A stretch of DNA of 64,000 bases from Paractinoplanes toevensis. GTDB taxonomy: Bacteria > Actinomycetota > Actinomycetes > Mycobacteriales > Micromonosporaceae. Below the pieces are notes generated by a model. It was not told the origin of the DNA, did no database searches, and saw nothing but the letters and a program-made list of their open reading frames with translations. Shown piece after piece: positions 16,445-24,715 of this stretch. The translations under genes and the position numbers were made by a program. Location of the stretch: positions 62,001 through 126,000 of the forward strand of contig NZ_BOQN01000052.1 of assembly GCF_018332695.1 (NCBI RefSeq). Direction: 5' to 3'. The number at the start of each line of letters is the position of its first letter. The first letter of the stretch is position 1.

Positions 16445-17113
16445 TTATGGCGTTGCACCGCGGTGGCTGAGCCACAGCCCGAGACCTTGCGCGTCTTCAG
16501 AAGCGATGAACGCTCCCGGTGCGTTGATCAGCGCTTCGTCGGCGTGCGTCAGGCACGCCCACACAGTCGCTCCCCAGGTGTCGGCGAGTTTGATTTCCGC
16601 GGGCCGGGGACACGGGCTGCCATCGAGGGCCGGGACCTGGCAGGTTGCGGGTGCGCCCCCGCGCTGGCTGATGGCCTCTGCCGCCTGTTTGATCAAGGAG
16701 AAACGAGCCTCCGGTTCGCTAGGTGCGGTTCGCGCGTCTGCCGCGACCGCCCTGCGCTGACCCAGCAGCACGACATTGCCGTCCGGGTCCTGGGTGCGCA
16801 GTTCGCCGCCCGGCGCGTGATCGGGATAGCCGGCGAGTTGGTAGCCGTGGCCCGCGGAGTCCAACTGCTCGCGTGCCCTGCCCAGGTCGGTGACGTACAG
16901 ATAGATCACCAACGGCAACTCGTGCGTGATCAGGGCAGGCTGCACGCACGCCAGGAGGAGGGTGTGCTCACCGCATTTCAGGTATGACCAGCGAGCGTCG
17001 CCATCACCGCCCGTCTGCATCTTGCTATAGCCGAACAGGGCGTAGAAAGCCTGAGCGGACTCGATGTTACGCACATAGAGGATAGGTACGGCGGCCTCAA
17101 CCTCAGCTGGCAT
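16445..17113 (-). CDS. VOC/glyoxalase-fold protein with a C-terminal Cys/His domain
   Basis: 222 residues. Residues 1-120 form a single VOC module (VPILYVRNIESAQAFYALFGY, ending RTQDPDGNVVLLGQ), a fold used in glyoxalases, dioxygenases and bleomycin-type resistance proteins. The C-terminal 75 residues contain Cys (ATCQV, SPCPRP, WACLTH) and a WACLTHADEAL segment, resembling a small metal-binding domain found alone in other actinomycete proteins. The N-terminal catalytic ligands of glyoxalase I are not obvious, so the enzyme class is open. Transcribed divergently from the DUF5753 regulator across a 291-bp gap. Confidence 0.75.
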   Translation of the reverse strand: MPAEVEAAVPILYVRNIESAQAFYALFGYSKMQTGGDGDARWSYLKCGEHTLLLACVQPALITHELPLVIYLYVTDLGRAREQLDSAGHGYQLAGYPDHAPGGELRTQDPDGNVVLLGQRRAVAADARTAPSEPEARFSLIKQAAEAISQRGGAPATCQVPALDGSPCPRPAEIKLADTWGATVWACLTHADEALINAPGAFIASEDAQGLGLWLSHRGATP

Positions 17114-17404
17114 CCCAGCACCGTATCGCAGCCGCGTCGCGCCTCAACGCGAGCCTGGCAACGCTGCTCCGCAGACCGGTGGCAGGTCATGGCCGGACCC
17201 CCTCTGCGTTGCAAGAGGAATGTGTACGCCTCCGGGCGCGCGAGAGATCGTGGCAGCTGTCGTCGGTCCGCAAGAAGCTGCGGGAGGGGCGGACGACGTC
17301 CCTCGGACGGGTAGGTCAGATGACGTGCTGTGAGGATGCACGATTGGATGCACGTGCATGCGGGTATCGCCGGGGGAGTCGATGCCATGGCGTGGGGAGG
17401 ATTC
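17114..17404. other. 291-bp divergent intergenic region
   Basis: Separates the VOC gene and the DUF5753 regulator. The only structured element I see is the palindrome at 17348-17359, listed separately. The regulator frame continues upstream to 17330, but that extension lacks a ribosome site. Confidence 0.5.
17348..17359. promoter_or_regulatory. 12-bp palindrome upstream of the DUF5753 regulator
   Basis: ATGCACGTGCAT is a perfect palindrome 45 bp before the chosen start. Its 10-bp core TGCACGTGCA recurs at 18352-18361 upstream of the next gene, so it may be the regulator's own binding site. Confidence 0.45.
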
Positions 17405-18268
17405 ATGACGCCGGCTTTCTCCGACGACCGGGGCGCCCCGACGGCCATTCGAATGCGGGTGGGCGTGCAGTTGCGCCGGCACCGTCTGGCTCGGCGGCTG
17501 TCCCGTGAGGACGCCGGCTGGCACATCCGGGCGTCCGAGTCGAAGATCAGCCGGATGGAGCTGGGCCGCGTCCCGTTCAAGGAGCGCGACGTCGCTGACC
17601 TGCTCATGCTGTACGGCGTGGAGGGCGACGAGCGCCATGCCCTGCTGGAGCTGGTGCGGCAGGCGAACGCGCCCGCGTGGTGGCAGTCGTTGTCCGACGT
17701 CATCCCGCCGTGGTCCCTTTCGTACCTCGGGCTCGAGCAGGCCGCCACGATGATCCGCACGTACGACCTGCATTTCGTTCCGTCTCTGCTACAGACTCCC
17801 GACTACACCCGGGCGCTGCTGGAGCTCTCCGACGGCTCTTCCCCGGCACAGTTGAGCAGGCGGGTCTCGTTGTGCCAGGGCCGCCAGCGCGTATTGCACG
17901 GCAAGAACCCGGCGGTGTTGTGGGCGGCCGTGGACGAGGCGGCGCTGCGTCGTCAGCTCGGCGGCCCGGGCGTCATGCGCGGCCAGTTGGAGGCGCTCGC
18001 CGAGGCCAGCCGGTCTCCCAACATCCGGTTGCATATCGCCTCTTTCCAGGCTGACGCACTGGCCACCGCGGGGCTGCCGTTCGCCATCCTGCGCTTCGCC
18101 GAGCCGGAACTGCCGGACATGGTCTACGCCGAGCAGCCGACCGGCGCCGTCTACCTGGACAGGCCGCTGGACATCGAGCAGTACGCCCTCGCCATGGAGC
18201 GCGCGTGTGCCACCGCGGTGCCACCCAGCCGCGCGGAGGCACTCATCCGCCGCTTCCTGAACTCCTAA
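17405..18268 (+). CDS. Helix-turn-helix regulator with DUF5753 domain
   Basis: 287 residues from the ATG at 17405, chosen because GGGGAGG lies 4 nt upstream. Residues about 15-70 form an XRE-type helix-turn-helix (GVQLRRHRLARRLSREDAG, SKISRMELGR). The rest is the DUF5753 domain: WWQSLSDVIPPW, LGLEQAATMIRTYDLHFVPSLLQT, and near the end LDIEQYALAMER. Proteins of this type are very numerous in actinomycetes and usually sit beside a small DUF397 partner, some acting in developmental control like BldB/WhiJ systems. Here the next gene encodes a different small protein. Confidence 0.88.
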   Translation: MTPAFSDDRGAPTAIRMRVGVQLRRHRLARRLSREDAGWHIRASESKISRMELGRVPFKERDVADLLMLYGVEGDERHALLELVRQANAPAWWQSLSDVIPPWSLSYLGLEQAATMIRTYDLHFVPSLLQTPDYTRALLELSDGSSPAQLSRRVSLCQGRQRVLHGKNPAVLWAAVDEAALRRQLGGPGVMRGQLEALAEASRSPNIRLHIASFQADALATAGLPFAILRFAEPELPDMVYAEQPTGAVYLDRPLDIEQYALAMERACATAVPPSRAEALIRRFLNS

Positions 18269-18351
18269 GCGTCCGCCGCGTAGCCGTATCGGCTCGGTTG
18301 ATCGGCTACCCCCGAACTCCGATCTTCCATATCGTGCCCTCTTCGTGCATA

Positions 18352-18392
18352 TGCACGTGCACACGCACTTGATTCTGCGAGTGCACACGCAC
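18352..18392. promoter_or_regulatory. Palindrome and direct repeats upstream of small protein gene
   Basis: TGCACGTGCA at 18352-18361 repeats the core of the 17348 palindrome. GTGCACACGCAC occurs twice, at 18357-18368 and 18381-18392, a 24-bp period. The cluster occupies the middle of the 153-bp gap between the DUF5753 regulator and the small gene, suggesting phased regulator sites. Confidence 0.5.
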
Positions 18393-18421
18393 ATCCTGGG
18401 TCCACCGAAGTCAGCGGCGCG

Positions 18422-18682
18422 ATGGGATACGGCATGGAAAAGAACCGCGGTCCCGAGCGGCCAGTGAGTGAATTCGCGCAGGAGGACTACCTCTTCGGCA
18501 GTGGGCCTCTCTGGCTGCGGGTCGAGCGCGTCCAGCGGGACCGCCCCGTGGAGTACAACGGCGACCTTTGGTACGAGGTGGAGGGTGTCGAGATCAGCTC
18601 GACCGGCCGGGACGTCGCCCGCCGCCAGGTACTGGTGCGGGCTCAGCGCTTGACGTCACTGCCCACCAACCGCCGCCTGTGA
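18422..18682 (+). CDS. Small hypothetical protein next to DUF5753 regulator
   Basis: 86 residues: SEFAQEDYLFGSGPLWLRVERV, then NGDLWYEVEGVEISSTGRDVARRQVLV, with a basic C-terminal tail. It looks like a compact beta-rich protein; no known family recognised, and it is not DUF397, the usual small neighbour of DUF5753 regulators. Position on the same strand behind repeated palindromes suggests it is a regulatory target or partner. An ATG four codons in (18434) is an alternative start. The following 151 bp hold no gene I can support. Confidence 0.6.
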   Translation: MGYGMEKNRGPERPVSEFAQEDYLFGSGPLWLRVERVQRDRPVEYNGDLWYEVEGVEISSTGRDVARRQVLVRAQRLTSLPTNRRL

Positions 18683-18833
18683 CCCCCGCCACCGTGTGTG
18701 TGCGGCGCTGGCCGATGCTCCATATCCCGTCCCGAACTCACCAACATGGAGATGGACGAGATCCTGCTGGTGTCGAAATTCAGCGACATCCGGTGCCGGG
18801 TCTCTGCGGCGGAGCGACTGAGATGATGCGCTC

Positions 18834-19601
18834 GTGAGCAGTCGACTGCGGGGCATCGCCCGGGACACACTGGCCATCATCGAGCAGGGCGCCTACCGGG
18901 ATCAGGTCGATCGCGCCGTGGCCGGCACCCGGCTGTACCTTCCCGGTGACAGCCTGCCGGAACCGTCGCGGGCGCGCGCCGCGGCCGTGGTCGAGGTGAC
19001 CGGGGAGTCGACATTGGAGGCCACCGAGCGGCTCGGCGGTGACGTCGCCTGCCTGGTCTTCGCGTCGGCTCGTAACCCCGGTGGCGGTTTCCTCAACGGC
19101 GCTCAGGCGCAGGAGGAGAGCCTGGCCCGCGGCTCGGCGTTGTACCCGTGCCTGCGGGCGGCCGGCGACTTCTATGCCCACCACCGCGCCCACGCCGAGC
19201 TCACCTACAGCGACCGGGTCATCTACTCCCCCGCCGTGCCGGTGTTCCGCGACGACAAGGGAACGCTGCTGGCCGCGCCGTACCCGGTGTCGTTCCTGAC
19301 CGCGGCCGCCCCCAACCGGGCGGCCATCGCACGCGCCCAGCCCGAGCACCTGCCCGACGTGCCCGCCATCCTCGCTCGCCGAGCCGCCCGGGTTCTCGCG
19401 GTGGCGGCCGCGCACGGGCATCGCCGGCTCGTGCTGGGCGCGTGGGGCTGCGGCGTCTTCGGCAACGACCCGGCTACGGTGGCAGCCGCCTTCGCCGCCG
19501 CGCTGGGCGACAGCCCGTGGTTCGACGAGATCGTCTTCGCCGTCCTGGACCGTCAGCGGGGCAACCCGATACGCGCGGCCTTCGAGCAGCTCAGGACGTG
19601 A
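18834..19601 (+). CDS. Microbial-type PARG-like protein (TIGR02452 / DUF2263 macrodomain)
   Basis: 255 residues. The hallmark of bacterial poly(ADP-ribose) glycohydrolase, GGG-x(6-8)-QEE, is present as GGGFLNGAQAQEE with GGG at 83-85 and QEE at 93-95. The upstream NPGG and downstream LGAWGCGVFGNDP loops also match the macrodomain fold. The family removes ADP-ribose from proteins or nucleic acids. GTG start at 18834. It overlaps tail-to-tail with the leftward membrane gene by 11 bp. The biological target here is unknown; no ADP-ribosyltransferase is adjacent. Confidence 0.88.
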   Translation: MSSRLRGIARDTLAIIEQGAYRDQVDRAVAGTRLYLPGDSLPEPSRARAAAVVEVTGESTLEATERLGGDVACLVFASARNPGGGFLNGAQAQEESLARGSALYPCLRAAGDFYAHHRAHAELTYSDRVIYSPAVPVFRDDKGTLLAAPYPVSFLTAAAPNRAAIARAQPEHLPDVPAILARRAARVLAVAAAHGHRRLVLGAWGCGVFGNDPATVAAAFAAALGDSPWFDEIVFAVLDRQRGNPIRAAFEQLRT

Positions 19602-20262
19602 GGTCCGGCCCGAGATCGAGCAGGGTCACGGTGCGCAGGGCCCGGCGGATCGCCGCCTCGGTCGTCTCCGGCCACACCCAGCCGTGGCGCTGCTCCACCG
19701 TGAAGAGCTCGTCGCCGCGGGCCGTCCACGCCGGCAACTCCCCGGCCACATAGGCGGCGCGCAGCTCCGGACGGTCCAGCCGGAACGAGTCGCCCACGAA
19801 TCCCGACGGCGGTCGCAACGCCATCGACGGCACCGTCAGCGGCAGCCGCACCACCACGAAGACGCCGCGCCCCTTGTCCCCGGTGACCGCCCCGGCCAGC
19901 GCGTTGCCCGTCCAGTGCAGCTCGCCGGCCACGACCGGGAAGCCGTCGACCTCACGGGTCCAGGCCCGCCGCACCCGTACCCGGCCCTGCCGAAGCAGGT
20001 CCTGCCACGGCCAGGTCCGGGCGTCCGGCGCGACGGGGGTCCATTCGCCGGTGGCGGCCCAGTTCCGCATGCGGCGGCGCGCCCGCTCCCGGTTGATCAG
20101 GATGACCGCGGGCGGGGTGAGGAACGCGACGATCATGCCGATCAGCGTCGGCACCGGGAACCGGTCGCCGAGCAGGATGATGACGCCCTTGGTGAGAGCG
20201 AGCAGCGCGACGAGCAACGCGATGACGGCGACGACCCGGGCCAGTTCCCACCACGCACGCAT
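19591..20262 (-). CDS. Membrane-anchored hypothetical protein
   Basis: 223 residues: two N-terminal membrane helices (about 8-32 and 38-56) followed by a basic stretch (INRERARRRMRNW) and a cytosolic domain rich in Trp with WTREVDGFPVVAGELHWTG and VVVRLPLTVPSMAL. I recognise no family. It starts 9 bp after the UbiA gene and on the same strand, so it is probably the last gene of the M1 peptidase-UbiA-membrane protein operon. Confidence 0.65.
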   Translation of the reverse strand: MRAWWELARVVAVIALLVALLALTKGVIILLGDRFPVPTLIGMIVAFLTPPAVILINRERARRRMRNWAATGEWTPVAPDARTWPWQDLLRQGRVRVRRAWTREVDGFPVVAGELHWTGNALAGAVTGDKGRGVFVVVRLPLTVPSMALRPPSGFVGDSFRLDRPELRAAYVAGELPAWTARGDELFTVEQRHGWVWPETTEAAIRRALRTVTLLDLGPDLTS

Positions 20263-20271
20263 CGGTGATCA

Positions 20272-21156
20272 TCATAGGGACACATAGGCCAGGGCGAAGC
20301 CCGCCGTCGGGATGCCGAACAGCACGGAGACGACCGCCAGCCGGGCGATCGTCGGCCGTCGGGTGAGCACCGCGTACGCCCCGAACAGCACCGGCGCCAT
20401 CACCAGTTGCGGGATCAGCGTCGAGCGGGGCACCAGAACGTCGACCGCCGCGCAGAGCAGCGAGAAGACAAGAGCCGCACCCCAAAGGACCAGCCCGAGA
20501 CGGTACGCGAGGCGGGCGCCGAACCGGACGGCGAACGTGGTGTCCGCCGCGATGGTGTCCGCGGTCAGGTCGGTCACCGTGGTGGGCACGTAGAGCGCGG
20601 CCGCGAACAGCACGCCGATCAGCCCGAACTGCCACGGGAACTGCCACGGGTCGCGGGTGATCGACCAGCCGGCGGCGGGCGAGACGAGCCCGACCACGAG
20701 CGCGTTGACCGCGACGTCCCAGCCGGGCCGGGCCTTCAGGCGCAGCGGCGGCACGCTGTACGCCCAGCCCAGCAGGAGCACGCCGGCCACCCCGAGCACG
20801 AACAGTGTCCCGACGACCAGTGCGGCACCGACCGCGGCGAGCGCCGTGCCGTAATACCACCGGCGCAGCCGCCCGGCCGACACCGCGCCGGTGACCAGCG
20901 GCGCGGTCGCCTTGCGCGGGTTCTCCCGGTCGCTGGGCAGATCGTTCAGGTCGTTCTGGGCCAGGACCGCGCCCCAGATCAGCGGGCCCAGGACCAGCAG
21001 CGCGACCAGCGCGCGCCCGGTGTCGGCGCGAGCCGGCAGCCAGGCGTGACCGGCCAGGACGGTGCCGAGATAGGCCGGCACCCACGAGACGGGCCAGAAC
21101 CAGGGCCGGGCCACCGCCACCAGCAGCACCACCGGACGTTGCGACAGCGTCGTCAT
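20272..21156 (-). CDS. UbiA-family prenyltransferase
   Basis: 294 residues, about eight or nine membrane helices. First Asp-rich motif NDLNDLPSDRENPRK (NDxxDxxxD) and second DLTADTIAADTTFAV are both intact, so Mg-dependent binding of a prenyl diphosphate is expected. The family attaches prenyl chains to aromatic or quinone precursors, or makes pigments and lipids; the acceptor cannot be read. ATG overlaps the stop of the upstream M1 peptidase gene (ATGA), implying translational coupling. Confidence 0.85.
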   Translation of the reverse strand: MTTLSQRPVVLLVAVARPWFWPVSWVPAYLGTVLAGHAWLPARADTGRALVALLVLGPLIWGAVLAQNDLNDLPSDRENPRKATAPLVTGAVSAGRLRRWYYGTALAAVGAALVVGTLFVLGVAGVLLLGWAYSVPPLRLKARPGWDVAVNALVVGLVSPAAGWSITRDPWQFPWQFGLIGVLFAAALYVPTTVTDLTADTIAADTTFAVRFGARLAYRLGLVLWGAALVFSLLCAAVDVLVPRSTLIPQLVMAPVLFGAYAVLTRRPTIARLAVVSVLFGIPTAGFALAYVSL

Positions 21157-22577
21157 GCCCGCATCTTCGAACCATGGCCCTGTGCCCGCGCTGAGACCGT
21201 GTCCCGGCTGGGCTTCACCGGTGTGTACAGCCAGGCCTGGAAGAACGCGTCCAGGTGGCGGCCGGAGATCCGGTTGGCCAGTGCGATGAACTGCGCGGTG
21301 TCGCCGTTGCCGTACCGGTGGATGGTGGGCCAGGCGCGCAGGATGCGGAAGAAGGTGGGGTCGCCGACGGTCGCGCGGAGTTGGTGCAGCGTCATCGCCC
21401 CGCGCAGGTAGACCTCCGGCGTGATGACCGGAACGCCCGGGTCACCCGGCGGCAGTTTCCAGAGTTCGTCGTCGTCGGGGAAGGCGTCGTACAGCGCGTC
21501 GAACGTCTCCTGCGCGGTGCCCTCGCCGACGTGTTCGGACCAGAGCCATTCGGTGTACGTCGCGAAGCCCTCGTTCAGCCAGATGTCCTGCCACCGGGCC
21601 AGGGAGACGCTGTCGCCGAACCATTGGTGCGCGTTCTCGTGCACGACGACGCCCAGGTCGGGGCCCCGCTGGAACTGTCGCGTCCCGTACGCCGGCCGGG
21701 TCTGGGTTTCCAGCGAGAACGGCAGCACGCCGGGTGGGGTCACCACGCCGCCCTCGGCCTCGAACGGGTACGGCCCGAAGAGGCTGCTCTCCCAGTCGAC
21801 GATCTCCGTGGTGCGGCCGACACTGGCCCGGGCGGCCGCGGCGATCTCCGGGGTCAGCAGCCGCGAGTAGGCGTAGATCACCGGTCGCCCGTCCGGTGTG
21901 CGGGTCTGCTCCACGTCGTACTGCCCGATGGCGAGGAAGGCCAGGTAGGTGGTCATGGGCTTGGCCGAGTGCCAGCTCCACCTGGTCCAGCCGGGGCTTT
22001 CCAGTGCCGGCGGGCGCGGCATGGTGCCGTTGCTGAGGACCTCGACGCCGTCCGGAACGGCGACCGAGATGTCGAAGCGGGCCTTGTCGGCGGGATGGTC
22101 GTTGGAGGGAAACCACCACCACGCCGCTTCCGGCTCGCCGACCGCGAGCGCGCCGTCGGGCGTCCGGAACCAGGCGGTGAACCCGGCGCCCACCTCGGTC
22201 GACGGCACGCCCGAGTAGGTGACCCGCACCGTCATGGGGTGGCCCCGGCGCAGCGCCCGCGCCGGCGTGACCACCAGCTCGTGGTCGCCGCGCCGGACGA
22301 AACCGGCGGGCCGGCCGTCGACCACCACGGATCGGACGTCGAGCAGGAAGTCGAGGTCGAAGCTGCTCAGGTCCTGCGTGGCCCGCGCGCTGATGGTGGT
22401 GCTGCCGGAGAGTTCGTCGGTGGCCGGCTGATAACGCAGACGAACGTCGTAATGCTCGACGTCATACCCGCCGTTGCCGTAGTCGGGGTAGTAGGCGTCG
22501 CCGATGCCGGCGGCACCGGGCGCGGGCACGGACAGGAACACCGCAAGGGCGCTCACCACCGCTGTCGGCCATCCCAT
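21153..22577 (-). CDS. Secreted M1-family metallopeptidase (aminopeptidase N-like)
   Basis: 474 residues with an N-terminal signal peptide (GWPTAVVSALAVFLSVPAPG). Zinc site HENAHQWFGDSV with the third ligand in LNEGFATYTEW, exact HExxH-x18-E spacing. The exopeptidase GxMEN motif is replaced by a GVLPFSLETQ-type sequence, so aminopeptidase specificity is uncertain. Short C-terminus compared with full-length PepN, as in many actinomycete secreted M1 proteins. I prefer the ATG at 22577; a TTG at 22595 is also possible. First gene of a three-gene operon with UbiA and a membrane protein. Confidence 0.88.
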   Translation of the reverse strand: MGWPTAVVSALAVFLSVPAPGAAGIGDAYYPDYGNGGYDVEHYDVRLRYQPATDELSGSTTISARATQDLSSFDLDFLLDVRSVVVDGRPAGFVRRGDHELVVTPARALRRGHPMTVRVTYSGVPSTEVGAGFTAWFRTPDGALAVGEPEAAWWWFPSNDHPADKARFDISVAVPDGVEVLSNGTMPRPPALESPGWTRWSWHSAKPMTTYLAFLAIGQYDVEQTRTPDGRPVIYAYSRLLTPEIAAAARASVGRTTEIVDWESSLFGPYPFEAEGGVVTPPGVLPFSLETQTRPAYGTRQFQRGPDLGVVVHENAHQWFGDSVSLARWQDIWLNEGFATYTEWLWSEHVGEGTAQETFDALYDAFPDDDELWKLPPGDPGVPVITPEVYLRGAMTLHQLRATVGDPTFFRILRAWPTIHRYGNGDTAQFIALANRISGRHLDAFFQAWLYTPVKPSRDTVSARAQGHGSKMRA

Positions 22578-22608
22578 GCCCGGGACAGTATCCAAGTTCG
22601 TTGATCGT

Positions 22609-23211
22609 TTATGCCCCGTCCAGGGCGGTACGGTCGGACGCGGTGAGCAGGGCGGTGCCGACCAGCCAGCTCACGGCGACGACGAGCAGAATCCGCTCCA
22701 GCAGCGCGCCCGTCGTGCCGCGCCCGGCGAGCAGCATGGTCAGGCCGAAGACGGCACTCAGCGGCAACGTCAGCGTCAGGGCGGCGGCGGTCAGCCGCCG
22801 GATCGCCGGGCGCGCGGCCGCCTTCCAGGTCAGGGCCATCGCACCGGCCAGGACGGCCATGCCCAGGATGCTGGCGCCGGTGTGCACGAGATCGGCGGGT
22901 GTCGTCGGCTCGTAGGGCGGCAACGGGCATCGATCGGTGCACGGCACGGCGCTGGAGGTGCCGGCCAGCACGGCCGCGACCAGCAGAAGAAGCCGGGCCC
23001 GCCGCAACGCCCGGCCGAGGAGCGCGACGCCGGCGGCAAGAAGGACCAGACCAAGGCGATAGACCATGGCGTACGGGTGACCCGCCGCGCCCGCCTCGCT
23101 GACATAACCCTGCCACCAGGGTTCCGGCGCGGCGATCAGCGCGTACAGCATGAGGCCCGCGCCGCCGGTGACCGCGAGTCCGGACGCGGCGGCGAGCCGG
23201 TTCCTGGTCAT
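22609..23211 (-). CDS. DUF998 integral membrane protein
   Basis: 200 residues with about six hydrophobic helices. Features of DUF998: an early EPWWQGYVSEAG segment (where others have W-x-x-SDLG), a central TDRCPLPPYEPTTPADLVHTGASILG, and short loops. The family is uncharacterised. It may be co-transcribed with the M1 peptidase gene, 31 bp downstream. Divergent from the SDR at 23229 across only 17 bp, so the promoters must overlap the neighbouring coding ends or both mRNAs are nearly leaderless. Confidence 0.75.
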   Translation of the reverse strand: MTRNRLAAASGLAVTGGAGLMLYALIAAPEPWWQGYVSEAGAAGHPYAMVYRLGLVLLAAGVALLGRALRRARLLLLVAAVLAGTSSAVPCTDRCPLPPYEPTTPADLVHTGASILGMAVLAGAMALTWKAAARPAIRRLTAAALTLTLPLSAVFGLTMLLAGRGTTGALLERILLVVAVSWLVGTALLTASDRTALDGA

Positions 23212-23228
23212 GCCCTCATCATGATCGT

Positions 23229-24059
23229 ATGCGGCGAACTGTGGTGGTGACGGGCGCGAGCTCGGGGATCGGACTGGCCGGGGCGGTCGCGCTCGCCCGG
23301 GCCGGTGATGACGTCGTGCTGCTCGGCCGGGATCCGCGACGGCTGGCCGACGCCGTGTCCCGGGTCCGCGAGGCCGGGGGCCGGACGCCGGCGTCGTACC
23401 GGGCCGACTTCGCGGTGCTGGACGAGGTCCGTGCGGCGGGCGCGGCGATCACGGCCGGGCACGAACGCGTCGACGTGCTGGCGAACAACGCGGGTCTGCT
23501 GACCTCGGTGCGCCGCCCCACCGCCGACGGCCACGACCCGACCGTACAGGTCAATCACCTGGGTGGGTTTCTGCTCACCCACCTGTTGCTGGACCGGTTG
23601 CGGGCCGCCGCCAGGCCGGCCGCGCCGGCCCGGATCGTGACGACGTCCTCGCTGGCCGAGGCGTGGGGCACGCTCGACCCCGACCGCCCGGGCCGCCGCC
23701 AGTTCAGCCGCTGGCTGGCGTACGGGGCAAGCAAGCAGGCCAACATTCTGATGACGGTGGAGGCGGCCCGCCGCTGGACCGGTCTCGGCATCGTGGCGAC
23801 GTGTTTCTTTCCCGGGCTGGTCCGCAGCGGCTTCGGGCGGCAGAGCCCGTCCTTCACCGTGGCGAGGCTCGCGCCCGGCCTGTTCCGCTCCAGCGAGCAG
23901 GGCGCCGACACCCTCGTCTGGCTGGCCACCGACCCGGCGGCGCTGGTCCCTGGCGGTTACTTCGCCGGGCGTACGCCGTTCCCGGCGACCGGCCGCTCGA
24001 CCGACCCGGACCGGGCGCGCCGCCTGTGGCAGTCGAGCCTCGCGGCGGTCGGCCACTAG
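23229..24059 (+). CDS. Short-chain dehydrogenase (retinol-dehydrogenase-like)
   Basis: 276 residues. TGASSGIG near 8-15, NNAG near 87, TSSLAE and catalytic YGASKQANI (YxxxK) are all present. Length and the C-terminal extension with GADTLVWLATDP resemble the retinol dehydrogenase / WW-domain oxidoreductase-like SDR group. Likely NADP-dependent, substrate unknown. It overlaps the convergent TetR gene by 4 bp at the 3' end. Confidence 0.85.
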   Translation: MRRTVVVTGASSGIGLAGAVALARAGDDVVLLGRDPRRLADAVSRVREAGGRTPASYRADFAVLDEVRAAGAAITAGHERVDVLANNAGLLTSVRRPTADGHDPTVQVNHLGGFLLTHLLLDRLRAAARPAAPARIVTTSSLAEAWGTLDPDRPGRRQFSRWLAYGASKQANILMTVEAARRWTGLGIVATCFFPGLVRSGFGRQSPSFTVARLAPGLFRSSEQGADTLVWLATDPAALVPGGYFAGRTPFPATGRSTDPDRARRLWQSSLAAVGH

Positions 24060-24628
24060 GCGTTGAAGCCCTGCAGCAGCCGGGCCAGCCGCCGCTGGTG
24101 GCCTTCCGGGCGGAGGCGACCGCCCCGGGTCAGCGTCATCAGCCCGTGCAGGCCGGCCCATAGGACCTCGGTGCGCACGTCGAGGTCGTCGTCGCCGGCC
24201 AGGGGGCGCAGGGCTTCGCGGAGCTCGCCGAACCCCTCCTGCAGCGCGGCCGGTGTCTCCGGACTCGCGAAGGTCAGATCGACGGCGTTGGTGAACATGG
24301 CCTCGTACAGCACCGGCCGGGTTTCGGCGAAATGCGCGTACGCCCCGGCGGCCGCGGCCAGCGCGGCCTGCGGTCCGGCCGCGGAGGTCCGGGCGGTCCG
24401 CAGTTCGGCGGCGAGCTCGGCGAAGCCTTCGACGGCCACGGCCGCCATGATCGCGTCCTTGCCCTTGAAGTGGCTGTACAGCACCGGCTGGCTGTACTCG
24501 ATCTGCTCGGCGAGCCGGCGGGTGGTGACCGCGTCCCAGCCCTCGGCCTCGGCCAGCTCGCGGGCGGCACCGACGATCAGCCGTTCCCGCTCCTGGCGTT
24601 CCCGCTCACGACGCTCTCGAATTGCCAT
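24056..24628 (-). CDS. TetR/AcrR-family transcriptional regulator
   Basis: 190 residues beginning with a strongly charged helix (RERRERERQERERLIVGAAREL), then the helix-turn-helix AVTTRRLAEQIEYSQPVLYSHFKGKDAIMAA. The C-terminal domain has AETRPVLYEAMFT and VLWAGLHGLMTL, as in the TetR_C WHG family. Divergent from the DUF4267 gene; the 87 bp between them carries six CTAG tetramers, presumably its operators. Confidence 0.88.
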   Translation of the reverse strand: MAIRERRERERQERERLIVGAARELAEAEGWDAVTTRRLAEQIEYSQPVLYSHFKGKDAIMAAVAVEGFAELAAELRTARTSAAGPQAALAAAAGAYAHFAETRPVLYEAMFTNAVDLTFASPETPAALQEGFGELREALRPLAGDDDLDVRTEVLWAGLHGLMTLTRGGRLRPEGHQRRLARLLQGFNA

Positions 24629-24638
24629 GACAGCAATC

Positions 24639-24701
24639 CTAGCGCCACTAGCGCGCCTAGCACGGTGGTGCTAGCTTTGCTCCCATATCTAGCAGCGCTA
24701 G
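24639..24701. promoter_or_regulatory. CTAG-rich operator cluster in TetR/DUF4267 divergent promoter
   Basis: CTAG occurs at 24639, 24648, 24657, 24671, 24689 and 24698, six copies in 63 bp, although CTAG is normally rare in such genomes. CTAGCAC (24657-24663) and GTGCTAG (24668-24674) form an 18-bp inverted repeat. Others pair as CTAGC/GCTAG half-sites. Probably multiple binding sites for the adjacent TetR protein. Confidence 0.65.
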
Positions 24702-24715
24702 CAAAAGGAGTTGTC

